A stretch of DNA of 14,423 bases from Bacillota bacterium (GTDB lineage: Bacteria > Bacillota > Clostridia > Acetivibrionales > DSM-1351), in NCBI GenBank assembly GCA_023433945.1, contig JAEYTP010000062.1, positions 1 through 14,423 on the forward strand. The letters run 5' to 3'. The notes under the pieces are model-generated. The model worked only from the letters and a program-made list of their open reading frames with translations. It was not told the origin of the DNA and did no database searches. Both the position numbers and the translations under genes were made by a program. Below are positions 1 to 8,006 of the stretch, piece after piece. Every line of letters starts with the position of its first letter. Positions within the stretch are counted from its first letter, which is position 1.

Positions 1-2
1 TT

Positions 3-200
3 CATAAGAGAATTATTGAAGAGCGATGCAAGGGCAAAACAATATTGCTCTTTTCACTGGAACTAGATGAGATTTTAAATCTTTCAGATAGGATTGCTGT
101 AATGTACGAGGGTAATATCATAGGAACTGTAAATGCTAGTGAGACCGATGAAAATAAACTTGGCCTAATGATGGCGGGAGCAGAAGGGTGGAAAGCTTAA
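3..200 (+). CDS. ABC transporter ATP-binding protein, C-terminal fragment (BmpA/NupO-type nucleoside importer)
   Basis: The gene is cut by the left window edge; 65 codons remain, open from the first complete codon to TAA at 198-200. The visible part is the end of the second nucleotide-binding domain: the post-Walker B stretch with SLELDEIL and then LSDRIAVMYEGNIIG, typical of the double-domain sugar/nucleoside importer ATPases (RbsA and YufO/NupO group). It would power import from the cytoplasmic face by ATP hydrolysis. Its stop codon overlaps the start of the first permease (TAATG), so translation is probably coupled. The two permeases downstream identify the system better than this fragment does. 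The lipoprotein binding component (BmpA/NupN) is not in the window. The family is certain; nucleoside as substrate is inferred from the gene arrangement. Confidence 0.85.
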   Translation, partial: HKRIIEERCKGKTILLFSLELDEILNLSDRIAVMYEGNIIGTVNASETDENKLGLMMAGAEGWKA

Positions 201-1297
201 TGAACAAGTGGTTTAGGTTTGGAAGTATGAATGTTATAAAAGTCCACAATATCCTTGTACCTGTTCTCTCTGTACTACTAGGATTTATCATTGGGGCTAT
301 TATCTTGCTGATATCAGGTTATAATCCTTTTGAAGCATATGCTGCCCTGCTAAGAGGGGCAGGCTTTTTAGGAAGTCTTAGAAGGTTTGGCGATACTCTT
401 CTAAACACTACAACACTAATTCTAACAGGCCTTTCTGTAGCCTTCGCTTTTAGGACAGGACTTTTTAATATTGGGGCACCAGGCCAGATGCTTATTGGTG
501 GATTTTTTGGTGTTCTGGTGGGAATTAAACTGGATGCACCCAAAGTTATACACCTTCCACTTGCGGTTATTGCAGCTGCTGTGGCAGGGGCACTGTGGGC
601 GTTTCTACCAGGGCTTTTAAAGGCGGCATTTAGAATACATGAGGTTGTTACAACTATTATGATGAATTGGATTAGTCTTTGGAGTGTATATTATTTTGTA
701 CCTACATTCATTTCAAATGCGGGTGGAACGGAGTCATTACCCATTAAACCGTCTGCTTCTTTGAGAGCAGAATGGCTTACCAGGCTCTTTAAGGGCTCAT
801 ATGTCAATATGGGTATTTTTATAGCAATTGCTTCTATAATAGTGGTGTGGTTTATTTTGCAGAAAACCACCTTTGGCTTTGAGTTAAAGGCTGTTGGTTA
901 CAATCATAATGCAGCCCAGTACGCAGGTATGAAGGTAAACAGAAATATAATTCTGTCAATGATGATAGCAGGTGCTTTAGCGGGTCTTGCCGGAGCAACC
1001 TTTTATTTAGGCTATACAGACACCATCAAAACAGGAATATTACCTAGTCAAGGTTATGACGGTATAGCTGTGGCGCTGGTTGGATTGAGTAGTCCGATTG
1101 GTATAATATTCTCAGCCTTTCTGTTTGGATTTATGAATGCAGGTAAGCTATTCATGCAGTCTTCTGCAAATGTACCTAATGAGCTGGTTCCAATTATAAA
1201 TGGAATAATCATATTCTTTGCTGCTGCAAATCTGCTTATGAGGTCGTGGCTCTTGAAGCTTGGCAAAAGGATTAGCAAGATGGAAGGGGGTAAATAA
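200..1297 (+). CDS. ABC transporter permease, NupP/YufP family (BPD_transp_2)
   Basis: A polytopic membrane protein of 365 residues belonging to the branched-chain/sugar/nucleoside permease family. It has about ten hydrophobic segments, the first near residues 17-40. A cytoplasmic coupling-loop-like stretch, HEVVTTIMMNWIS, lies near residue 150; HEV(V/A)TTIM is typical of YufP-like permeases. I chose ATG at 200 because it overlaps the stop of the ATPase gene and has AGAAGG upstream; a GTG at 188 is in frame but lies inside the ATPase gene. The next gene starts two bases after the stop. In Bacillus subtilis the equivalent operon (nupNOPQ) imports guanosine, so nucleoside uptake is likely, though the substrate cannot be read from the sequence. 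Confidence 0.88.
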   Translation: MNKWFRFGSMNVIKVHNILVPVLSVLLGFIIGAIILLISGYNPFEAYAALLRGAGFLGSLRRFGDTLLNTTTLILTGLSVAFAFRTGLFNIGAPGQMLIGGFFGVLVGIKLDAPKVIHLPLAVIAAAVAGALWAFLPGLLKAAFRIHEVVTTIMMNWISLWSVYYFVPTFISNAGGTESLPIKPSASLRAEWLTRLFKGSYVNMGIFIAIASIIVVWFILQKTTFGFELKAVGYNHNAAQYAGMKVNRNIILSMMIAGALAGLAGATFYLGYTDTIKTGILPSQGYDGIAVALVGLSSPIGIIFSAFLFGFMNAGKLFMQSSANVPNELVPIINGIIIFFAAANLLMRSWLLKLGKRISKMEGGK

Positions 1298-1299
1298 AA

Positions 1300-2241
1300 T
1301 TGAATATTTTGACAACAGTAATTCCGCTTGCATTGTCCAATACAGCTCCGCTGCTAATAATAGCTCTCGGGGGACTTTATAGTGAAAGAAGTGGTGTAGT
1401 AAATATTGCCCTTGAAGGACTTATGGGTATGGGGGCATTTGCTGCAGCAATTTTTATTTATTTGACAAATGGAACACTTGGAGGAGCAGCTGTCTGGATA
1501 GCAATTACAGTAGCTGCCTTGGCAGGAGGTATTTATTCTCTGCTACATGCGTTCGCGAGTGTGACAATGAGGGCTAATCAGGTAATATCGGGTACAGCAT
1601 TGAATATCTTATCTACGGCTTTAACTGTTTATCTAGCAAGGATAATCGCGGGAAGTGGTAATATTAAAATACATGGCTTTTCAAAGAAAAATGTTCCCTT
1701 TTTATCAGATATACCAGTAATAGGGCTGTTTTTCAGGAATGCTTATGTCACTACATTGTTAGTTTTACTTATCACTGTTCTGAGCTGGTTTATACTTTAT
1801 AAGAGACCTTTTGGGATGAGATTAAGGGCATGTGGAGAAAATCCTCAAGCAGCAGATTCAATGGGAATTAATGTTAGGAAAATGAGATATTTTGGAGTTG
1901 TCATTTCTGGAATGCTAGCAGGTTTGGGTGGTGCAATAGTCGTTACTACCTACTCATGGGAATTCTCTTCACTTGTATATAGCGGACTTGGTTTTTTGGC
2001 CTTGGCAGCATTAATTTTTGGAAAATGGAATCCATGGGGAGTGCTAGGGGCATCGCTATTTTTTGGCTTTGCCAAAACAGTTGCTGAGATTTCGAAATTA
2101 TTCGCATTTACCGAATCCATGCCAAACATAATATTTAATACCTTCCCATATGTTGCTACTATAATTGCACTAATACTGTTTTCGAAGAACGCTTACGGAC
2201 CAAGAGCATCAGGGGAACCATACGACGCAGGGAAAAGGTAG
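1300..2241 (+). CDS. ABC transporter permease, NupQ/YufQ family (BPD_transp_2)
   Basis: The second permease of the importer, 313 residues with eight to ten membrane segments. The N-terminus, with APLLIIALGGLYSERSGV followed by VNIALEGLMGMGAF, is the hallmark of the YufQ/NupQ branch. A second conserved block, FGMRLRACGENPQAADSMGI, near residues 170-190 is the coupling-loop region. Translation starts at TTG with GGAAGGGGG ending nine bases upstream; no better start lies in frame. It follows the first permease by two bases, so ATPase, NupP-like and NupQ-like genes form one operon that ends here. The first and second permeases would form the heterodimeric pore. Family assignment is firm; the transported nucleoside or sugar is inferred. 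Confidence 0.88.
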   Translation: MNILTTVIPLALSNTAPLLIIALGGLYSERSGVVNIALEGLMGMGAFAAAIFIYLTNGTLGGAAVWIAITVAALAGGIYSLLHAFASVTMRANQVISGTALNILSTALTVYLARIIAGSGNIKIHGFSKKNVPFLSDIPVIGLFFRNAYVTTLLVLLITVLSWFILYKRPFGMRLRACGENPQAADSMGINVRKMRYFGVVISGMLAGLGGAIVVTTYSWEFSSLVYSGLGFLALAALIFGKWNPWGVLGASLFFGFAKTVAEISKLFAFTESMPNIIFNTFPYVATIIALILFSKNAYGPRASGEPYDAGKR

Positions 2242-2242
2242 T

Positions 2243-2394
2243 TAATAAATTTATTAGAAATGGTGTAAATAGAGCAACCGAAATGATAGCTTTTAGTAGT
2301 AAGTTATAATAGTATAGTACGTTTATAATAGTTCTTGAGTATTAGCCAATAGTCAACATTGCTTTTATTGAGTATTGCTCTTTTCGCTAATACT
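2243..2394. repeat. Intergenic inverted repeats after the importer operon
   Basis: A perfect AT-only palindrome (TAATAAATTTATTA) lies at 2243-2256, just after the NupQ-like stop. A 9-bp perfect inverted repeat, AGTATTAGC at 2338-2346 and GCTAATACT at 2386-2394, encloses 39 bases. Neither has a clear U-run, so neither is a convincing terminator. No coding sequence is seen between 2242 and 2577. Confidence 0.4.
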
Positions 2395-2400
2395 TCCATG

Positions 2401-2535
2401 TTGCCATAATACTTTATTTTTGGAATTTTAATTGTTGCCATAATATTTCGTTTTCGAAATTTTCCATATTGCCATAATATTTTATTATCGGAATTTACTT
2501 GTTGCCATAATACTTTATTTTTCTAGTTTAGTATA
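2401..2535. repeat. Four tandem ~34-bp AT-rich repeats upstream of the MATE gene
   Basis: The motif TTGCCATAAT starts at 2401, 2435, 2469 and 2502, so the period is 34, 34 and 33 bases. Each unit continues with a T-rich stretch and, in three of four units, a GAA(A/T)TTT-like block. The array ends about 40 bases before the TTG start of the MATE gene. A possible -10 box (TATAAT) lies at 2537-2542, directly after the array, but no -35 box stands at the right distance. The array could be a set of regulator binding sites or a slippage-prone minisatellite. Confidence 0.75.
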
Positions 2536-2577
2536 GTATAATCACAAGAGTTTAATATAAACATGTAGGAGGATATT

Positions 2578-3966
2578 TTGAATCTACTTCAAACTGGGTT
2601 GAAAAAATATATTTTTAGTGATAAACAATATTATAGAAAGTTACTGACGCTCGCTTTACCCGTTACACTACAGAACCTCATAGCATCTTCACTCAGTGTG
2701 GTAGATACTGTAATGGTAGGAAGCTTGGGAGAATCCCAAATTGCAGCCGTTAGTATAGCAAATCAATATGTTTTGCTTGTGTTCCTTATTTATGCAAGTA
2801 TTCATAGCGGATGTGGGATATACATATCTCAGTTTTTTGGGAAGAAGGATACAGAGAGTATTAAGCAAGTAGCAAACATAGGTATTATTATGGGTGCTGT
2901 TGTTTCCCTTATTTTTACTGTGCTTGCAGTTGCAGTGCCTAATTGGATAATATCTATTTTCTCCCCTGACCCAATTGTTATTGAACAAGGTGGAGAATTT
3001 CTAAGGATAGTTGGTATTAGTTTCGTTTTTGCATCAATAAGCTTTGGTTTTAGCATGAATGTTAGAAGTATTGGTAGATCGGTGATGCCAATGATTGTCA
3101 GTGCCATTGCACTAGTAATCAATACTATTTTAAACTTTGTATTGATTTATGGTATGTTTGGGGCACCCGCCCTTGGGGTAAAGGGTGCTGCTATTGCAAC
3201 TCTCATATCAAGAATTATCGAGATGCTTATTTTCGTTGTCGTTATTTATAGTTCATATGATCTGCTGAAGCTAAGACTATCTATCATAAGAAAAGTTGCA
3301 TCATCAATGGTATTAAAGGTCAGTAAAACAATATTGCCAGTATTGCTAAATGAGGTTTGCTGGGGCTTTGGGATTCTTGTGTACTCGGCAGTATATGGAA
3401 GAATAAGCACAGAGGCGGTTGCCGCTGTACAAATATACAATACTGTTACAAATCTCTTCATGGTTGCAGGCTTTGGACTGGCAAGCGCCTCCGCGGTAAT
3501 GATTGGTCATAAGGTAGGAGAGCGGGAAGTGGAAAAAGCAAGAGAGTATTCCTGGAGGTTTGTAATTTTGGCACTTCTGGTAGGAGCATTATTGGGGGGC
3601 GCACTTGCTATCACAGCTCCTTCAGTATTAACATTGTTTAACATTTCAGAAAGTGCAGCACATTCCGCAACCTTTATGCTTTTTGTGGCATCTGTTATCT
3701 TGGGAGTTAGATTTATTAATATAGTAGCTATAGTAGGTCTCTTACGAGGAGGAGGGGATGCTTCCTTTGCATTTATAATTGAAGCAATAACCATGTGGTG
3801 TGTAGGTGTTCCACTGGCACTGTTAGGAGCATTTGTATTTAAGTTTCCTGTTGAGTATGTTGTGCTACTTGTTATGGTTGAAGAAGTAGCTAAATTAATA
3901 TTTGTCATATTCAGAATGAGATCGAAAAAATGGATTAAAAGCGTTGTTTGGGATGCAGACTGTTAA
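2578..3966 (+). CDS. MATE family multidrug/cation efflux transporter
   Basis: A 462-residue integral membrane protein with about 12 hydrophobic segments arranged as two similar halves, the expected size and layout for MATE (NorM/MepA-like) antiporters. The first helix region carries LALPVTLQNLIASSLSVVDT followed by MVGSLGE, a standard MATE signature; the second half repeats it with ILPVLLNEVCWGFGILVYSA near residue 250. Such proteins expel organic cations using a proton or sodium gradient; the substrate here is unknown. Translation starts at TTG at 2578 with AGGAGG at 2567-2572. Some 336 bases separate it from the importer operon, so it is probably its own transcription unit, with the 34-bp repeats in its upstream region. 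Confidence 0.92.
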   Translation: MNLLQTGLKKYIFSDKQYYRKLLTLALPVTLQNLIASSLSVVDTVMVGSLGESQIAAVSIANQYVLLVFLIYASIHSGCGIYISQFFGKKDTESIKQVANIGIIMGAVVSLIFTVLAVAVPNWIISIFSPDPIVIEQGGEFLRIVGISFVFASISFGFSMNVRSIGRSVMPMIVSAIALVINTILNFVLIYGMFGAPALGVKGAAIATLISRIIEMLIFVVVIYSSYDLLKLRLSIIRKVASSMVLKVSKTILPVLLNEVCWGFGILVYSAVYGRISTEAVAAVQIYNTVTNLFMVAGFGLASASAVMIGHKVGEREVEKAREYSWRFVILALLVGALLGGALAITAPSVLTLFNISESAAHSATFMLFVASVILGVRFINIVAIVGLLRGGGDASFAFIIEAITMWCVGVPLALLGAFVFKFPVEYVVLLVMVEEVAKLIFVIFRMRSKKWIKSVVWDADC

Positions 3967-4032
3967 AGAATACATTTTTGAGATATACTAATAGTATTAA
4001 GTATGAGAAGAAATTTATTAAAGAGGACAAGC

Positions 4033-4803
4033 ATGAAGATAATAAAGGCAGAGCACGTAATAACAGCGGTAAAACCTGAACAATATCCTGCAACAGGGTT
4101 TCAGGAGGTTGCTTTTGTAGGGCGATCCAATGTTGGAAAGTCATCCATCATTAATACTTTGACCAACCGTAAAAACCTTGCCAGAGTAGGATCTACACCG
4201 GGGAAAACAAGGCAGATAAATTTCTTTAATATCAATGATGAATTTTATCTTGTGGATTTGCCGGGCTATGGCTATGCAAGTGTTTCAAAGGATATGAAAG
4301 CCTCCTGGCATAAAATAATTGAGACCTACCTGTACAAGAGGGCTGCTCTTGAGCTGAGTGTAGTAGTATTACTAGTAGACATAAGACATGATCCTACAAA
4401 GGATGACCTAATGATGCTCCAATGGCTAAATGGCTATGGAATTGAGACATTAGTTGTTGCTACAAAGGCGGATAAGCTATCACGTTCACAGATTAAGCCT
4501 AGGTTAAGTGCTATCAAAAAGGTGCTGGGTTTAAACGAAAAGGAAGTGATTATTCCTTTTTCATCTGAGGCGCGGACTGGGATAGATGAGGTGTGGCAAG
4601 CTGTTTTTAGCCACTTTGAGATGGAAGAGGACGAGCCTGAAGTTTTGGATGGGGCAGATACTCAGAAGGTAACAGAGGTTCATGGTAGCGAAATAGATCA
4701 GGACTCTGCACAGTTGAAGGGTAGTCAATTAGATCAGGACTCTGCACAAGTTCAGGGCAGTCCGAAAGAGCAGAGTGTACCAGAGGTAGAAAATGAGCAG
4801 TAA
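4033..4803 (+). CDS. engB: Ribosome biogenesis GTPase EngB/YsxC with extended C-terminus
   Basis: A TrmE-Era-EngA-EngB-type GTPase acting in large-subunit ribosome assembly. With ATG at 4033 (AAGAGGA upstream) the protein has 256 residues and begins MKIIKAEHVITAVKPEQYP, as the family does; an ATG at 4003 is in frame but would add an untypical basic leader. All G motifs are visible: GRSNVGKS at residues 30-37, the G2 threonine in STPGKT near 55, DLPG at 75-78, TKAD at 144-147 and SSE at 177-179. The family normally ends near residue 195-200. Here an acidic, low-complexity tail follows (199-256) containing a 12-residue repeat (DQDSAQ core, twice). The last 11 bases overlap the next gene, suggesting translational coupling. 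GTPase identity is nearly certain; the role of the tail is unknown. Confidence 0.96.
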   Translation: MKIIKAEHVITAVKPEQYPATGFQEVAFVGRSNVGKSSIINTLTNRKNLARVGSTPGKTRQINFFNINDEFYLVDLPGYGYASVSKDMKASWHKIIETYLYKRAALELSVVVLLVDIRHDPTKDDLMMLQWLNGYGIETLVVATKADKLSRSQIKPRLSAIKKVLGLNEKEVIIPFSSEARTGIDEVWQAVFSHFEMEEDEPEVLDGADTQKVTEVHGSEIDQDSAQLKGSQLDQDSAQVQGSPKEQSVPEVENEQ

Positions 4804-6049
4804 ATATACATTTACAGACGATAGTAATGAGCTTAGAAGAAAATTAACAAGGATGAAAATAATAGCTACATCTCTACTTTTTTTTATGACGATAATTTTC
4901 ATTATCTTTAAACGGTATGAGGATAGAGGGCTGTTGTTTTCATCCATTGTTGCTTTTGCAGAAGCATCAATGGTGGGAGCTTTGGCAGATTGGTTTGCTG
5001 TTGTTGCGCTTTTTAAATATCCAATGAGGCTCAAGTTTATTCCACATACAGCAATAATTCTTAACAACAAAAATAGAATTGCCAGTGCGCTATCCAATTT
5101 TGTGGTATCTAATTTCTTCACTGCCCAAAACATCAGAACAAAGCTAGAAAAAATGAGCGTTTCATCAAAGATTGCTACATATCTTGAGCAAAATAAAGAT
5201 CAAGTATCTAATGCCATTGCACACAGGATGCCTGATATACTGGAGATTGTAATACCCGATAATAAACTAATTGGTATCACTGGAAAAGTAGTGCATGAAA
5301 AGCTTGAAAACACTAAACTATATCCTACTTTGTCAGGGGTGCTAGAGCAAGTTACACACTCAGGATATCATGTTACCTTTGTAAAAGAAATACTTTCATC
5401 CATATCGGAATATATTTCTAATAATAAAGAAAAAACTATTGCTATTATTGGTGACATCAACAAAGCACTTGCACTTCCTTTTATAGGTGATTTAGTGCAC
5501 AAAAAAATATTGGAATTTCTGTCTAGACAAATAAACGAGATGGGCAAAGACCCTTCCGTTGAAGTGAATAGGCTTTTAAATAATGTTCTACCAAAGGTTT
5601 TTTCGGACATGAAGAGCTCTGATGAGGTAATAAATAAGGGCGAATTGCTTAAGGCGGATATTATGGAATCACAAGCCTATAGAGATGTTCTGAAAAGAAT
5701 GGAGCAATATGTTGTCAGCATAAAGCATAATTACCTTCAAGAAGAACAGTTTATTAAGGATAAAGCAAGTTATATAATTAACTCTTTGATAAATACAGTT
5801 AAAAGTGATAATGAAGTGAGGCAGAAGCTTGATACTATAATAAATAACGCCATAGTGGGCATTGTTGAATCATATGGTGAAAAGGTGGGCGTCCTTATCT
5901 ATGACACTATGGATAAATGGCAGGCAGACGATATGGTAGAAAAACTCGAAACTCAGGTGGGGGCAGATTTGCAGTATATACGTATAAATGGTACTGTAAT
6001 AGGTGGCCTTGCTGGGCTTATGATTCATCTCATATCATACTGGCTGTAA
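4793..6049 (+). CDS. DUF445 family membrane protein
   Basis: A 418-residue protein of the DUF445 family, function not known. Membrane segments are near residues 22-40 and 48-74, and a last one is near the C-terminus (about 400-418). The middle (about 100-395) is a long, charged, largely helical domain. The family signature is clear near residues 54-85: AEASMVGALADWFAVVALF, followed by a conserved PHTAII and NKNRI. The ATG at 4793 lies inside engB and overlaps it by 11 bases, with AGAGGT just upstream. The predicted layout is two N-terminal helices, a large soluble part and a C-terminal anchor. Family assignment is firm; no substrate or reaction can be given. Confidence 0.9.
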   Translation: MSSKYTFTDDSNELRRKLTRMKIIATSLLFFMTIIFIIFKRYEDRGLLFSSIVAFAEASMVGALADWFAVVALFKYPMRLKFIPHTAIILNNKNRIASALSNFVVSNFFTAQNIRTKLEKMSVSSKIATYLEQNKDQVSNAIAHRMPDILEIVIPDNKLIGITGKVVHEKLENTKLYPTLSGVLEQVTHSGYHVTFVKEILSSISEYISNNKEKTIAIIGDINKALALPFIGDLVHKKILEFLSRQINEMGKDPSVEVNRLLNNVLPKVFSDMKSSDEVINKGELLKADIMESQAYRDVLKRMEQYVVSIKHNYLQEEQFIKDKASYIINSLINTVKSDNEVRQKLDTIINNAIVGIVESYGEKVGVLIYDTMDKWQADDMVEKLETQVGADLQYIRINGTVIGGLAGLMIHLISYWL

Positions 6050-6079
6050 TACAGAACTTCACCGTTTCGTACAAACAAA

Positions 6080-6169
6080 ATGACTATTTATGTAGATATT
6101 AGGAATCAAAATGAATATTGAACATAGTAGGAGGCAAAATGGCTATTTGTGTAGTTACTAGGAGGCAAA
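6080..6169 (+). repeat. Three tandem 28-31-bp units duplicating a translation initiation region
   Basis: Units begin with ATG at 6080, 6111 and 6139, and the real CDF start at 6170 begins what would be the fourth. Units 1 and 3 read ATG, a T-ending codon, ATT, T-R-T, GTA and so on, and share clear similarity. Units 2 and 3 both end in AGGAGGCAAA immediately before the next ATG, so two full ribosome binding sites and start codons lie in series. Unit 1 ends in the weaker AGGAATCAAA. Confidence 0.7.
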
Positions 6170-6177
6170 ATGGATAG
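6139..6177 (+). CDS. Possible 12-codon leader peptide overlapping the CDF start
   Basis: ATG at 6139 has AGGAGG seven bases upstream and reads MAICVVTRRQNG before TAG at 6175-6177. The frame overlaps the CDF start (6170) by eight bases in another frame, so a ribosome ending here could restart on the CDF gene. The peptide may simply be a by-product of the local duplication. No attenuator hairpin is evident. Confidence 0.25.
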   Translation: MAICVVTRRQNG

Positions 6178-7027
6178 GTTTAAGGAAACAAAATTAGTTG
6201 CTGTGCTTGGCATTGGCGCTAACATTCTGCTTTTAATTATTAAACTCTCAGCCGGCTTCTTAAGCCGAAGCCAAGCCATGATAGCAGATGGTTTTAATAG
6301 TGCAGGAGATGTTTTTGCTTCTGTAATGACTTATATAGGAAACAGTATTGCGAGTAAGCCTGATGATAAAGATCACCCATATGGACATGGAAAGGCCGAA
6401 TATATTTTCTCAATGATAATAAGCCTTTCTCTTTTGCTAGTTTCAATAACCATATTCAAAAGCTCATTATCTTCAATAATAAACAAAGAAAGCTTTACTA
6501 TATCGTGGTTCTTAATAGCGGTTGCTATTATAACAATTATCTCAAAACTATCTCTTTATATCTATACGCATAGGATAGGCAAGAAGATAAATAACTTACT
6601 GGTAATGGCAAACTCCGAAGACCACAGGAATGATGTGTTTGTTACAAGTGGAACATTGTTTGGAATACTAATGGGATATCTGGGTTTCAGCTGGGTGGAT
6701 GGAGCTGTGGGAATAGCAATATCACTCTGGATATTCTATACTGGCATTAGGATTTTTTACAGTGCATTTAAGGTGCTTATGGACACAAATATCGATGTGG
6801 ATTTTGCAAACAAAATCACAGGTATAATAACCTGTATTAACGGTGTAGACCATATTGACAGCATTAACGCAAAACCTGTTGGGGTTGGGTATATTATTAT
6901 TATAAAGGTTTCTGTAGATGGTGAAATGTCAGTAAATGATGCCCACGGTATAGCTGCTTGCATTAAGGAAGAAGTCAAGCTTGTCAGCTGTGTAAAGGAT
7001 GTAATAGTTCATATAAACCCGGCGTAA
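6170..7027 (+). CDS. Cation diffusion facilitator (CDF) family divalent metal transporter
   Basis: A 285-residue CDF exporter of divalent metals (zinc, manganese or iron) driven by proton exchange. Residues 36-47 carry the TM2 metal motif ADGFNSAGD, with Asp40, Asn43 and Asp47; the Asn replaces the His seen in many zinc exporters. The conserved loop HPYGHGKAE follows at 69-77. The TM5 site is SEDHRND at 149-155, with His152 and Asp155. The C-terminal cytoplasmic domain (about 205-285) ends the protein at normal length. ATG at 6170 is preceded by AGGAGG in a duplicated initiation region. The Asn variant hints at manganese or iron rather than zinc, but this is inference. No strong terminator is seen directly after it. 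Confidence 0.93.
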   Translation: MDRFKETKLVAVLGIGANILLLIIKLSAGFLSRSQAMIADGFNSAGDVFASVMTYIGNSIASKPDDKDHPYGHGKAEYIFSMIISLSLLLVSITIFKSSLSSIINKESFTISWFLIAVAIITIISKLSLYIYTHRIGKKINNLLVMANSEDHRNDVFVTSGTLFGILMGYLGFSWVDGAVGIAISLWIFYTGIRIFYSAFKVLMDTNIDVDFANKITGIITCINGVDHIDSINAKPVGVGYIIIIKVSVDGEMSVNDAHGIAACIKEEVKLVSCVKDVIVHINPA

Positions 7028-7072
7028 TTATACGATGCATAAAGTTACTTTATCCCAATTTATTGGTTTTAA

Positions 7073-7114
7073 AGTTTTTTGTTTGAACTCTTCAGTTTTT
7101 TGTTTCAACTCTTC
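7073..7114. repeat. Tandem duplication of a 21-bp T-rich sequence between CDF and rubrerythrin genes
   Basis: Two adjacent copies of a 21-base sequence (7073-7093 and 7094-7114), AG, then six T, then GTTT(G/C)AACTCTTC, differ at one base. They precede the rubrerythrin gene by about 110 bases. A TATAAT-like box lies at 7127-7132 just after the second copy, without a good -35 box. Confidence 0.65.
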
Positions 7115-7219
7115 CTTTTGGGGAATATATAATGTCGTGACAATCAAAAAAGATATAGGCTTATGAATGCGAAGTTGTCAAATTAATAATAAAGCTAAAA
7201 ATCAGGAGGATTAAGATTT

Positions 7220-7765
7220 ATGAAAAAATTTGTATGTTCAATTTGTGGTTATGTTCACGAGGGAATGGAAGCTCCAGACTTCTGCCCACAATGTAAGGCA
7301 CCAAAAGCAAAGTTTATTGAGCAAAGCACTACTTCAGTAGCTTGGGCTGACGAGCACAGAATAGGCGTTGCTAAGGATGTTGACCCTGAGATCGTTGAAG
7401 GACTAAGAGCTAATTTTATGGGAGAGTGTACAGAAGTAGGTATGTACCTTGCTATGGCTAGACAGGCAGAACGTGAAGGATACCCAGAAATCGGCGCTTT
7501 CTACAAGCTAGCTGCTTGGGAAGAAGCGGAGCATGCTGCAAAGTTTGCTGAATTATTAGGTGAAGTTGTATATCCAGATACAAAGAAGAATCTTCAGTTG
7601 AGATTTGAAGCTGAAGCCGGAGCTTGCATGGGCAAGAAGGAACTTGCTACAAAGGCTAAGCAGTTGAACCTCGATGCTATCCACGACACAGTTCATGAAA
7701 TGTGTAAGGACGAGGCAAGACATGGTGCAGGATTTAAGGGTCTTTTGGATAGATATTTTAAGTAA
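7220..7765 (+). CDS. Reverse rubrerythrin (N-terminal rubredoxin domain, C-terminal di-iron domain)
   Basis: A non-haem iron peroxidase that reduces hydrogen peroxide in the cytoplasm of anaerobes. The domain order is reversed relative to classical rubrerythrin: the rubredoxin-like iron site comes first (Cys6, Cys9, Cys22, Cys25), then a four-helix ferritin-like domain (about 50-181). Candidate di-iron ligands include Glu69, the EEAEH segment ending at His105, Glu130 and the final ExxH at Glu165-His168. The 181-residue length is normal for the clostridial reverse type. ATG at 7220 has AGGAGG upstream. Codon use is visibly more GC-rich and regular than in neighbours, as in a highly expressed gene. 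The last 18 codons (from Asp164) are the copy that recurs twice downstream and include the last iron-ligand motif. Clostridial relatives are often PerR-controlled, but I did not identify a PerR box. Confidence 0.94.
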   Translation: MKKFVCSICGYVHEGMEAPDFCPQCKAPKAKFIEQSTTSVAWADEHRIGVAKDVDPEIVEGLRANFMGECTEVGMYLAMARQAEREGYPEIGAFYKLAAWEEAEHAAKFAELLGEVVYPDTKKNLQLRFEAEAGACMGKKELATKAKQLNLDAIHDTVHEMCKDEARHGAGFKGLLDRYFK

Positions 7766-7766
7766 G
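7709..7766 (+). repeat. Rubrerythrin tail repeat, copy 1 (inside the intact gene; putative attachment site)
   Basis: These 58 bases are the last codons (Asp164 to stop) of the intact gene plus one base. They match 10551-10608 at 55 of 58 positions, and all three differences are synonymous (GAG/GAA, CAT/CAC, GGT/GGA). Similarity to copy 2 stops abruptly at both ends. See copies 2 and 3. Confidence 0.9.
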
Positions 7767-7788
7767 AATTAATACGAAATGATATAAA

Positions 7789-7875
7789 AAATACAATTCT
7801 CATTATCGGGTAAACGTTGAATATCAAGGCTTTCAGCTGAGTTCACGAAACTGATTTTGGGAGCTGTATTTTTTT
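7789..7875 (+). terminator. Possible Rho-independent terminator after rubrerythrin
   Basis: AAATACA at 7789-7795 pairs with TGTATTT at 7865-7871 and a seven-T run covers 7869-7875. A weaker inner stem extends it (ATTCTC with GGGAGC, including mismatch and wobbles), and the large loop has its own small hairpin (TCAG with CTGA). The long loop makes this a moderate call. Confidence 0.5.
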
Positions 7876-7977
7876 ATGATTTTTTATATGTATGGATATC
7901 AGAATTTTTGTGAGATAAGCGTGAAAATCAAGATAACTCTTTATTGAAAAAAGATGATAACATAATAAATTAAAATA

Positions 7978-8006
7978 TTGACAATGTGCTTGTAGTGTTA
8001 TATAGT
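7978..8006 (+). promoter_or_regulatory. Strong sigma-A-type promoter for the HTH-MACPF cassette
   Basis: A perfect -35 box TTGACA at 7978-7983 is separated by 17 bases from TATAGT at 8001-8006. It faces the HTH gene, whose start lies 56 bases beyond the -10 box. Confidence 0.78.

Noticed and set aside
2401..2535. Short CRISPR array
   Set aside because: The 34-bp units are contiguous and degenerate, with no unique spacers between conserved repeats.
5917..6102. Small + strand ORF at the end of the DUF445 gene
   Set aside because: It is a shadow frame within the DUF445 gene, without a ribosome binding site or family features.
7138..7180. TGACAA/TTGTCA inverted repeat as a regulator site for rubrerythrin
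   Set aside because: The half-sites are only six bases and 31 bases apart, which is weak and expected by chance in AT-rich DNA.
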